The position numbers and the translations under genes were made by a program. Positions 7,020 through 14,119 of a stretch of 14,119 nucleotides of DNA are shown one piece after another. The notes below the pieces were generated by a model. That model saw nothing but the letters and a program-made list of their open reading frames with translations. It had not been told where the DNA came from and ran no database searches. Location of the stretch: assembly GCA_026391235.1 (NCBI GenBank), contig JAPLDV010000732.1, positions 1 to 14,119 of the forward strand. Reading direction: 5' to 3'. Every line of letters starts with the position of its first letter. The first letter of the stretch is position 1. This DNA comes from Bacteroidia bacterium. Lineage in GTDB: Bacteria > Bacteroidota > Bacteroidia > Bacteroidales > UBA12481.

Positions 7020-8309
7020 TGGGATCTGGAAAGGGGAAACCCTCAGGCTATCGTCGTATTTCCTTCCCCTGAATCAGTTGCCGGGTATGACCGCTTTAAA
7101 CCGAATCCTGAACGACTGATCAATGAATTGGTAGAGCCGGATTATATCGTCATGGGGCAGAAGCCGGATTACCGAAACGATCCTGCCTGGCAGAATGAAG
7201 ACACACGTCCTGAATTTAATCGAAGGAATCACCTGGCATTCCTGCGAACCTACAATGCACAACGGATTCTTTTTCTCGTGGATAGGCTGGAACTGGAAGA
7301 ACAGGCAAACCGCGATTTGATCCGATTATTAAAGAACGATTACAAGGTTCTGATTTATAAGCAAAACCGGGATGATTGGCGCAAAGCCGAAATCGTCGTT
7401 TCAACCATTCAGACCTTCCTGTCCAATAACCGGTATAAACGGGATTTTGCGCCGGATGATTTCGATATGGTGATCTCGGATGAGGCGCACCGGAGTATCG
7501 GAGGAAACAGCCGGGCGGTTTTTGAGTATTTCATTGGGTATAAGTTAGGATTGACCGCCACCCCGAAAGCGTATCTCAAACATATTGATGTGTCGGCATT
7601 GGGTTCAAACGATCCACGCGAACTGGAACGGCGAATTTTACTGGATACTTATAAAACTTTTGGCTGCGAAACCGGCGAACCTACTTTCCGGTATTCCCTG
7701 CTGGATGGAGTCAAAGAAAGGTACCTGGTTAATCCGGTAGTGGTCGATGCCCGCACGGATGTTACCACCCAGCTTTTATCGGAACAGGGATACGTGGTTA
7801 CGGAACCCAATGAAAACGGAGAGGATGCCGAAGAATCATTCGTGCAGAAGGATTTTGAAAGGAGTTTCTTTTCGGATAATACCAACCGGGTCTTTTGTCA
7901 GACGTTTTTGGATAATGGATTCAAAGATCCGATCACCGGAGAGTTTGGTAAGTCATTAATATTCTGTGTTTCACAAAACCATGCCGCTAAAATTGTCCAG
8001 CTATTGAATGAATTGGCTGATAAACTGTTTCCCGGCAAATACAATTCGGACTTTGCCATTCAGGTTACTTCACAAATCCCCGATGCCAAACAGTTCACGT
8101 TAAGTTTCAAGAACAATAACTTATCGGGTAGTTTTAACTTCAACCTGCTATATAAGACTTCCAAGACGCGTGCTTGTGTTACAGTCGGGATGATGACTAC
8201 CGGGTATGATTGTCAGGATATACTGAATCCGGGATTGATGCGGCCGGTTTATTCACCAACCGATTTCATCAAGATCAAAGGTGTTATTGATAAGGTTTGG
8301 GGAGAGTAA
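7020..8309 (+). pseudogene. Type I restriction endonuclease HsdR remnant (nuclease domain, Walker A and C-terminus lost)
   Basis: The frame matches the middle of an EcoEI-like HsdR subunit. It starts abruptly at WDLERGNPQAIVVFPSPES (7020), a region normally ~110-130 residues into the protein, so the PD-(D/E)xK nuclease domain is missing. No ATG precedes it; a TTG at 7128 is the only candidate start. After LAFLR (about 7233-7247) it jumps to TYNAQRILFLVDRLELE, skipping the ~40-50 residues with the ATP-binding GTGKT motif. Both edges of the gap normally read FLR, so slippage between two FLR-coding copies is a likely cause. The remaining helicase motifs are well kept: ISDEAHRSIGGNSRAVF (DEAH at 7479-7490), GLTATPK, VTVGMMTTGYDC and SPTDFIKIKG. 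The frame ends with VIDKVWGE instead of the arginine-finger motif GRGTR and the long C-terminal part. No HsdM or HsdS gene is present. The lack of a working ATPase site makes function very unlikely. Confidence 0.85.
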
Positions 8310-8341
8310 CATGTTGCCAGATCTATAAAACTTCAGATGCA

Positions 8342-9439
8342 ATGCCCATCAAAGTACTTTTTATAACATATATATCTCAGGCCGGTTCCTCTTCTCTGGC
8401 TGAAAGGATGCTTATAAAAGGACTTTATTTTAAAGGCATTGATCTTACTGTCATCAGTAATGCACCAACACAGGAATGCAGCGAACTTGAATCATTGGGA
8501 ATAAGATTTGAATATTTCCCTATTACAAAAAAAATTAGTTTCACCACTATTGCCAGAATACGTAAAATCCTGTTAGCAGAAAAATATGACATAATGCATC
8601 TTACTTATGGTAAGGCAATTACAAATAGCCTTTTTGCATCAGGGGGAATTCCTGTAAAAATTGTTGTGTTCTTTGGATCAATGAGTGTTTACTGGCATGA
8701 CCCAAGCGCTTATCTCTCTTTTCTTAACTCACGTATTGACAAAATCATCTGTATAAGCGATAATGTCAGAGACCATGTAATGAAACAGTTACGAAAGAAA
8801 GACCGGAATAAGGCAATTAGGATCTACAGAGGATTTGATCCCGGCTGGCTTGGATCGATAGTACCGGTAACGAGGGGATCGCTGAATATTCCTGAAGATG
8901 CATTTGTAATAGGATGTGTTGCCACAGTAAGAAAAATTAAAGGTATCCCTTATTTGATCAATGCTGCAAACTCGCTTCCGGCAGGTCTGCCTGTTTACTT
9001 TGTTATAGTAGGCCGTAATTCTGACAGCCGGAAGATTAAAAAAATGGCCGAAGCAACAAAATATGGAGAAAACTTCAGATTAACCGGGAAGCAGCCTATG
9101 GCCACTGCTTATACCGCGATGAGCGACCTTTATGTTCAGCCTTCAATAACAGAAGGACTGGGAAGAGCAATTATTGAAGCAATGAGCCTTTGCAAGCCGG
9201 TTATTGTTACAGATAATGGAGGAGCAAAGGAACTTATTGAAGAGGGCAAATGCGGCTTTGTGGTCCCGGCAAAATCATCGGCCGCTATCGCTGAAAGAAT
9301 ACTGTATTGTTTAAAAAATCGTGATTTATTAAAGGTCATTGGGGAAAATGCAAGGGAACGTATTAGTAGTTATTTTCATATAGACAGCTCAGTCAGCCAG
9401 ACCGTTGACCTGTATCGTGAAATAAGAGGTAAGAATTAA
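8342..9439 (+). CDS. GT4 family glycosyltransferase
   Basis: This 365-residue protein is counted from the ATG at 8342 (MPIKVLFITY). The frame stays open upstream to a TTG at 8297, but those 15 codons overlap the HsdR remnant and lack family character. It has a two-lobe GT-B architecture. The N-terminal lobe begins with VLFITYISQAGSSSLAERML, where the glycine/serine loop contacts the acceptor. The second lobe begins near VIGCVATVRKIKGIPYLI. It carries YFVIVGRNSD and the retaining-enzyme donor site PSITEGLGRAIIEAM, whose E271 and E279 form the EX7E motif. No membrane segment is seen, so a cytoplasmic enzyme acting at the inner membrane on a polysaccharide or glycolipid is likely. Donor and acceptor cannot be told. 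The gene is more AT-rich by eye than the FISUMP gene. About 160 bp with a promoter separate it from the next gene. Confidence 0.9.
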   Translation: MPIKVLFITYISQAGSSSLAERMLIKGLYFKGIDLTVISNAPTQECSELESLGIRFEYFPITKKISFTTIARIRKILLAEKYDIMHLTYGKAITNSLFASGGIPVKIVVFFGSMSVYWHDPSAYLSFLNSRIDKIICISDNVRDHVMKQLRKKDRNKAIRIYRGFDPGWLGSIVPVTRGSLNIPEDAFVIGCVATVRKIKGIPYLINAANSLPAGLPVYFVIVGRNSDSRKIKKMAEATKYGENFRLTGKQPMATAYTAMSDLYVQPSITEGLGRAIIEAMSLCKPVIVTDNGGAKELIEEGKCGFVVPAKSSAAIAERILYCLKNRDLLKVIGENARERISSYFHIDSSVSQTVDLYREIRGKN

Positions 9440-9498
9440 TCATTTCATTGGTCCATAATCTGGCAACCTCAAGCCTGGCGAACGTTTTCCTTTCGCTG

Positions 9499-9530
9499 TT
9501 GCTTATCTGCTGATTATTCTTTTACCTTCG
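9499..9530 (+). promoter_or_regulatory. Candidate promoter for the barrel protein / GT39 / GtrA genes
   Basis: TACCTTCG at 9523-9530 (7 of 8 to TAnnTTTG) is preceded by TTG at 9499-9501 with a 21-bp spacer. The leader to the ATG at 9602 would be about 65 nt. No terminator was seen between this point and the GtrA gene, so a three-gene transcript is plausible. Confidence 0.4.
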
Positions 9531-9601
9531 TGTGCGGCAACATGGACTTTGACAATGTTTCAAGTGGCCTGGAAACCAGTACAAAACGTATCTAAATTAC
9601 A

Positions 9602-10672
9602 ATGAAACGAATTCATCTGATTCTAACTTTGATGGTTTTCGGGATTACGGTTTCGGCTCAAAAGCATGAATTTCAGATGAAGCTGAGCTCTTTTTTCGAC
9701 AATACGGAATTTGGATTTTCCAAAATTCAAATGCCACAAACGATGGCAGGGGTTCACGTTGAACCCTCTTTCGGAATTAGTTTTCAAGAAAGCCACAGCA
9801 TACATGCAGGAGTCAATCTTTTACATGAATTTGGAAGCGATCAGGCCATAGGCTTTTGGGATCCGATGGCATACTATCAGTTCGATAATAAACCATTTCG
9901 GTTTCTGATGGGCGCTTTCCCGCGAGAAAATGCGGTAGACAAGTATCCGCGGATATTCTTTCAGGATTCTATTTCCTATTATCGACCAGCAATCAACGGT
10001 TTGGTCTGGCAATTCATTAAAAATAATAGTTATGCCAATGTTTGGTTGGATTGGACAAGTCGCCAGACGACCAGGCGCCATGAGGCATTTTTCATGGGAT
10101 GGAGCGGCAGGCTTTCGTTAAACTGGTTTTATGTGCAGCAATTTGCCTACATGTTTCACTTTGCCGGAATAAAGAATCCGGCAGTAGATGAAGCCTTGCA
10201 CGATAATGGTTTAATCCTTTCGTCGCTGGGGATAGATCTGGCAAATCAGGCGGGGTTCGAAAAGCTTGAATTAAATGTGGGATACGTGGCAGGATTGGAA
10301 CGGGCGAGGGCCGAAAGCAGTAACTGGCACATTCAAAAAGCTCTGTTATCAGAAGTGAGAGTCGAATACAAGGGGATTGGCTTAATGAATACCTTTTATA
10401 AAGGTGATGGTCAGATGTATTATTATAAAAGCCATCGCAATGAATTGTACTGGGGTGATCCCATGTATCAGGCTTCTGCCTATAACCGTACGGATATGTA
10501 CATCAATTTCCTGAATTCGGATGTGATAAAAGCGCGTTTTACCTACTCTCTTCATTTTGCTGAAGGAACAACGTATCACGAGCAAATGCTCAAAGTTTCG
10601 TTCGATATCAATCGTCACGGCAAGAAGGATGCATTACCTCCCCGCTATCTTTGGAGCACCTGGTTTAACTAA
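9602..10672 (+). CDS. Probable outer-membrane beta-barrel protein of unknown function
   Basis: This 356-residue protein has a clear signal peptide (MKRIHLILTLMVFGITVSAQ, cut near residue 19-20). The rest is rich in alternating polar and aromatic residues typical of membrane beta strands (for example FRFLMGAFPRE, NVWLDWTSRQ, LSLNWFYVQQFAYMFHF, ARFTYSLHFAEG), and the end LWSTWFN is aromatic. There is no lipobox and no TonB-dependent receptor plug. I do not recognise a named family. Thirty-seven base pairs separate it from the downstream GT39-like gene on the same strand with no terminator, so they are probably co-transcribed. That context suggests, without proving, a part in envelope glycan export, modification or anchoring. 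The barrel assignment rests on composition and strand pattern only. Confidence 0.7.
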   Translation: MKRIHLILTLMVFGITVSAQKHEFQMKLSSFFDNTEFGFSKIQMPQTMAGVHVEPSFGISFQESHSIHAGVNLLHEFGSDQAIGFWDPMAYYQFDNKPFRFLMGAFPRENAVDKYPRIFFQDSISYYRPAINGLVWQFIKNNSYANVWLDWTSRQTTRRHEAFFMGWSGRLSLNWFYVQQFAYMFHFAGIKNPAVDEALHDNGLILSSLGIDLANQAGFEKLELNVGYVAGLERARAESSNWHIQKALLSEVRVEYKGIGLMNTFYKGDGQMYYYKSHRNELYWGDPMYQASAYNRTDMYINFLNSDVIKARFTYSLHFAEGTTYHEQMLKVSFDINRHGKKDALPPRYLWSTWFN

Positions 10673-10709
10673 ATACCGGTAGTTACTAAAACTGAAAGAA
10701 TGGTCAGAT

Positions 10710-12383
10710 ATGTTTAAACCAGATTACAAAAAGATTTTCCTTTTCCTTTTGATTGTCACATTTGTCCTCAATTTAGCGCAGGCACTCTTTACCGGCATTT
10801 TGAGCGATGAAGCCTATTATGGATTGTATGGAGCCAATCTTAGCTGGGGATATTTTGATCATCCTCCAATGGTTGGTTTATTAGTCAAATTAAGCTCATT
10901 GATCTTCTCAGGCACATTAGGCATCCGGTTTATGAGCGTTGTTGTGCATGTTTTCACTATCCTGCTGACATGGAAACTGATCGAAGAAAATCATCCGGAT
11001 ACACGCAAAGTGGCTATTTTCTTTTTGTTAGTCGGGACTTCGGTTATGTTTTCAGCGTATGGATTTGTAACCACTCCCGACTCTCCTCTTTTATTTTTTG
11101 TAGCTCTGTTCCTCTATGCTTACCGAAATTTCCTGAAAGAAAAGAATTGGGGAGCAACACTTCTGTTATCCGTTGCAATGGCAGGAATGATTTATAGCAA
11201 ATACCAGGCTGCTATTGTTATTGCTTTAGTGGTTTTCTCAAATCTCCGATTGCTTCGCAATGGAAAATTCTGGCTATCAGGCATATTCGCTTTAGTATTA
11301 TTATTTCCCCATTTCTATTGGCAATATATTCACGATTTCCCCGGATTCAAATATCATTTGGTCGACCGTTCGGGTATTTTTAAATGGCGCTATATCTACG
11401 AGTATATACCTAATCAAATGGCTTCTTTCAATCCATTTATATTCTGCGCAATCATTTTCGTACTTCTAAAATTCAAAGCAAAAGACACCTTCGAACGGGC
11501 ACTCTATTTTTTAATTATCGGATTTATTGCATTCTTTTGGATAACCGGTTTTCGGGGGCATGTTGAACCGCATTGGACTGTTTCAGCTGCTATTCCGACG
11601 ATCATACTGCTTTTTCGCCGCAGTTTTGAGAACAAAAAGTTGATGGGATACGTACTGAAAGTCATTCTTCCCTCTTTTTTGCTGGTTTTAGTTATCCGGC
11701 TGTTGATTATTGTGAACGATACGGCAAAAACAATGGCCGGTTTTGATAAACGGAGAGCAGAGACAGAGTATGTGGGGAAATTGGCAGGAAATGTACCTGT
11801 GCTGTATATAGGTTCGTTTCAGAGTCCATCGACCTACTCTTTTTTCAATGGCAAAAAGGCACTCTTGATCAGTACCCTCGATACACGCCGCACGCAATTC
11901 GATTTCTGGCAATGGGAAACTCAGTATCAAAACAGAGCCGTTTTTGTTTGTGCTGATATTCCCGGCAAATCAAGAACTTTTGAAAGTGGCGAACAAAGTG
12001 TTACGGGATTTTTTACTGATAGTCTGCAAACAGTTACCCGGATGCGCATCAAGTACATTCCTCCTGCGAATCAAATGATTTCAGGACAAAATATCGTACT
12101 TGATTGTACGATTCAAAATCCTTATACCTTCTCAATTGATTTCAATCACCAACAGTTTCCTGTTGAATTAAAGGCAGCTTTCTTAAAACGCAAGGCAACA
12201 TTTCTTCAACCGGTTCAAATGGATCATCCTATTGGAATTATTCAACCTGGAGAGAGTATCAACAGGACTTTGAGCTTTGTTGTGCCCAAGCTTGGGAGAG
12301 GAAAATACCAGTTTGGTCTTTCACTTACCAATTGTCTGGGACCATCACTCAACAGTAAATATGAAAAAGTAAATCTTGAATAA
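10710..12383 (+). CDS. GT39-like (ArnT/PMT_2) integral-membrane glycosyltransferase
   Basis: This 557-residue protein belongs to the GT-C fold. After the first membrane helix the catalytic loop SDEAYYGLYG carries the acidic pair D33-E34, followed by WGYFDHPPM (46-54), a hallmark of the PMT_2 family (PF13231). About ten hydrophobic segments run to residue ~336, including the motif region GFVTTPDSPLLFF. The final ~220 residues are soluble and would face the periplasm. They contain a beta-rich segment at about 440-550. Such enzymes move a sugar from a polyprenyl-phosphate donor to lipid A, a polysaccharide or protein in the periplasm. The acceptor here is unknown. The stop codon overlaps the TTG start of the GtrA-like gene by 8 bp, which ties the two functionally: GtrA-like proteins are thought to flip polyprenyl-linked sugars. 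Confidence 0.9.
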   Translation: MFKPDYKKIFLFLLIVTFVLNLAQALFTGILSDEAYYGLYGANLSWGYFDHPPMVGLLVKLSSLIFSGTLGIRFMSVVVHVFTILLTWKLIEENHPDTRKVAIFFLLVGTSVMFSAYGFVTTPDSPLLFFVALFLYAYRNFLKEKNWGATLLLSVAMAGMIYSKYQAAIVIALVVFSNLRLLRNGKFWLSGIFALVLLFPHFYWQYIHDFPGFKYHLVDRSGIFKWRYIYEYIPNQMASFNPFIFCAIIFVLLKFKAKDTFERALYFLIIGFIAFFWITGFRGHVEPHWTVSAAIPTIILLFRRSFENKKLMGYVLKVILPSFLLVLVIRLLIIVNDTAKTMAGFDKRRAETEYVGKLAGNVPVLYIGSFQSPSTYSFFNGKKALLISTLDTRRTQFDFWQWETQYQNRAVFVCADIPGKSRTFESGEQSVTGFFTDSLQTVTRMRIKYIPPANQMISGQNIVLDCTIQNPYTFSIDFNHQQFPVELKAAFLKRKATFLQPVQMDHPIGIIQPGESINRTLSFVVPKLGRGKYQFGLSLTNCLGPSLNSKYEKVNLE

Positions 12384-12771
12384 TTTGTTTAGCAAAGTAC
12401 TCATATATAAGTTTTTAAAGTTTTGTGCAGTCGGCTTCTCAGGCGTTTTTGTTGATTTTGGTCTCACCTGGTTGCTGAAAGAAAAAGCTAAGTTTAACAA
12501 GTATTTGGCCAGCTCACTTGGATTTGTCACAGCTGCCACTTCCAACTATTTTCTCAACCGGTTTTGGACTTTTCATAGCCAAAACAATCAAATTGTTACC
12601 GAATACTTCTCCTTTTTCTTTATTTCAATCATGGGTTTAGGTATTGTTAATCTACTTATTTACATTGCTAACGACAGGCTTAAAATCAACTTCTATGTAG
12701 CCAAACTCCTGGCAATCGTCGTGGTAACGATTTGGAACTTCGTAATGAATTATTCGTTCACTTTTCGTTGA
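12376..12771 (+). CDS. GtrA-like membrane protein (putative polyprenyl-phosphate-sugar flippase)
   Basis: This 131-residue protein has the usual GtrA (PF04138) length and four predicted membrane helices (about 10-32, 38-58, 72-97 and 103-128). Visible family motifs are FLKFCAVGFSGVFVDFGLTW near the start and NYFLNRFWTF in the loop after helix 2, echoed by WNFVMNYSFTFR at the end. No ATG lies in frame: an in-frame stop at 12370-12372 leaves TTG at 12376 (or TTG at 12385) as the start, and 12376 overlaps the preceding gene's stop by 8 bp, which favours coupled translation. GtrA proteins are thought to transfer polyprenyl-phosphate-linked glucose or similar across the inner membrane, providing the donor for a GT-C enzyme such as the one encoded upstream. 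Confidence 0.88.
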   Translation: MNNLFSKVLIYKFLKFCAVGFSGVFVDFGLTWLLKEKAKFNKYLASSLGFVTAATSNYFLNRFWTFHSQNNQIVTEYFSFFFISIMGLGIVNLLIYIANDRLKINFYVAKLLAIVVVTIWNFVMNYSFTFR

Positions 12772-12900
12772 TATATAGTTTTCTCCGGGTTGGTTGGACA
12801 CTTTTAACGGCTTGGTAAATGACTTTTGCTCCAAAAAAACAACCGCTTGCATTTCACAACGATATTTTGAATATTTTTAAAGCCTTTAAATCAGGAGATC

Positions 12901-14119
12901 GTGCCAAAATTTTTTAAAAAATATTTCTCTGATATCAGGCTGACCAGGAATCTGTATGTATTGCTGATCTGGCGATTCATCATGGTGATGGTTCTCTTTT
13001 CAATCTGCAGGGTTGCTTTCTACCTGATCAACCGTGGATATTTCCCGAATACAACGTTTCCCGGTATGATGAGATTAATGGGCGGCGGGCTATCTTTTGA
13101 TACAACTGCCGTTCTCTATACCAACCTGCTCTATTTCTTCCTGCTTCTGCTGCCTTTCACTTTCAGGTATAATCTGATATACCAAAAAGTAATGAAATGG
13201 ATCTACCTGATCACCAACAGTATCGCATTATTGCTTAATTGCTGCGACTTTATTTATTTCCAGTTTGGTTTTCGCCGCACTACGGCATCAATCTTCCGCG
13301 AGTTTCAGAATGAGACCAACCTGGGTGCCCTTTTGCCAAAGGCCATGGTGGGTTACTGGTATGTTGTTCTGATCGGACTCGCTCTGATAGCTATTCTTTA
13401 TTTTACCTATGGTCCTTCCCATATTTCTAAATCCGCAGCACGCAAAGGCTGGAAAGCGCAAGTCCTTCCGCTTGTGAGAAGCACAGTGCTGTTTGTTGTT
13501 TTTTCAACATTAATTGTCGGAGGCCTGAGAGGGGATTTCAAACATAGTACCCGTCCGATAACTCTGAGCAATGCAGGGAAATATATCAGCGAACCTCTCG
13601 AGGCAAATATTGTGCTCAACACCCCTTTTGCTATTTACCGGACCATCGGCAAGCAATCATTAGAGAAACAAAATTATTTCAAAAGTCAGGAAGAGCTGGA
13701 GAAAGTGGTTAACCCTGTCCATCAGCCGGTTGTAAATGATTCCTTTCAAAAACAGAACGTCGTAATCCTGATTCTCGAAAGTTTTGGCTGCGAGTACACG
13801 AAGAGCTATGGACATCACCTGGATGGTGGTACTTATGAAGGTTACACTCCATTCCTCGATTCGCTTATCGGTAATGGCCTCATATACCTTGAGTCATTCA
13901 GTAACGGGCGTAAATCCATAGATGCCATGCCATCGGTTCTCACCAGTATTCCGATGCTGGTGGAGCCCTTTCTGCTGACATCCTATTCCGCTAACAAAAC
14001 CAACAGCATAGCATCGATCCTTAATGGTAAAGGCTACCATACCGCCTATTTTCATGGCGCACCCAATGGCTCGATGGGTTTTCAGGCCTTTGCCAATGCA
14101 ATCGGCTTCAAAGAGTATT
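12901..14119 (+). CDS. LTA-synthase-like alkaline phosphatase superfamily membrane transferase (3' end outside window)
   Basis: The frame runs from a GTG at 12901 to the window edge, giving 406 residues with the C-terminus cut off. AGGAG at 12893-12897 lies just upstream, a rare Shine-Dalgarno match in this window that supports the GTG; the frame has no ATG between the upstream stop at 12868 and this codon. About five membrane helices occupy residues 15-230 and a periplasmic catalytic domain of the sulfatase/LtaS fold (PF00884) follows. It begins NVVILILESFGCEYTKSYG with predicted metal ligand E293, then NGRKSIDAMPSVLTSIP, in which S339 takes the nucleophile place that is Thr in LtaS. Family members transfer phosphoglycerol or phosphoethanolamine to glycans or lipids. 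Bacteroidota do not make classical lipoteichoic acid, so the substrate is unknown. It follows the GtrA-like gene after ~130 bp. Confidence 0.88.
   Translation, partial: MPKFFKKYFSDIRLTRNLYVLLIWRFIMVMVLFSICRVAFYLINRGYFPNTTFPGMMRLMGGGLSFDTTAVLYTNLLYFFLLLLPFTFRYNLIYQKVMKWIYLITNSIALLLNCCDFIYFQFGFRRTTASIFREFQNETNLGALLPKAMVGYWYVVLIGLALIAILYFTYGPSHISKSAARKGWKAQVLPLVRSTVLFVVFSTLIVGGLRGDFKHSTRPITLSNAGKYISEPLEANIVLNTPFAIYRTIGKQSLEKQNYFKSQEELEKVVNPVHQPVVNDSFQKQNVVILILESFGCEYTKSYGHHLDGGTYEGYTPFLDSLIGNGLIYLESFSNGRKSIDAMPSVLTSIPMLVEPFLLTSYSANKTNSIASILNGKGYHTAYFHGAPNGSMGFQAFANAIGFKEY

Overview
The window looks like chromosomal DNA of a Bacteroidota (Bacteroidales-like) bacterium. The evidence is several promoters of the TTTG / TAnnTTTG type, very short leaders with little Shine-Dalgarno signal, a secreted FISUMP-domain protein carrying a type IX sorting-like module, an M16 protease close to Bacteroidota homologues, and 7-bp and 6-bp simple-repeat tracts in the intergenic DNA. 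All family calls were made by eye from motifs; no database search was run.

Layout. Positions 1-2250: the end of a GNAT acetyltransferase gene, a (CTGCCTA)5 tandem repeat, and a convergent two-gene operon on the minus strand (M16 zinc protease, then an O-methyltransferase, joined by an ATGA overlap) with a good promoter. Positions 2290-2485: tRNA-Phe(GAA) with its own promoter and a terminator. Positions 2491-2616: a startless, stop-truncated relic of a TIR domain. Positions 2706-5783: a 1025-residue secreted protein with, in order, a signal peptide, a sorting-domain-like module, a VWA domain, two Fn3-like repeats and a FISUMP domain. Positions 5857-6091: a compound inverted repeat. Positions 6367-8309: two degraded genes, the N-terminal stub of a NAGPA-type phosphodiester glycosidase and a type I restriction HsdR remnant that has lost its nuclease domain, Walker A region and C-terminus. 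Positions 8342-14119: an envelope-glycan region on the plus strand, with a GT4 glycosyltransferase, an outer-membrane barrel protein of unknown function, a GT39-like (PMT_2) membrane glycosyltransferase, a GtrA-like flippase-type protein, and a partial LTA-synthase-like alkaline phosphatase superfamily transferase.

Most interesting signal. The last ~49 codons before the conserved tail of the FISUMP protein are sharply depleted in adenine. They contain no Asn or Lys codon and are dominated by NNC codons (TAC, GGC, CAC, TCC, GAC). This is the pattern expected if AAC codons of a template repeat had been randomised at adenine, as in a diversity-generating retroelement (DGR). No reverse transcriptase or template repeat was seen in the window, so if the idea is right this is a remote target. 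The protein would then be a surface or secreted binding protein with a hypervariable C-type-lectin-like tip.

How the genes fit together. The 10710-12771 pair (GT39-like enzyme plus GtrA) suggests transfer of a polyprenyl-phosphate-linked sugar to an envelope acceptor; the preceding barrel gene may be co-transcribed. The area between the tRNA and the glycan genes is an accessory zone holding the intact FISUMP gene among dead fragments of defence-type (TIR, HsdR) and other genes.
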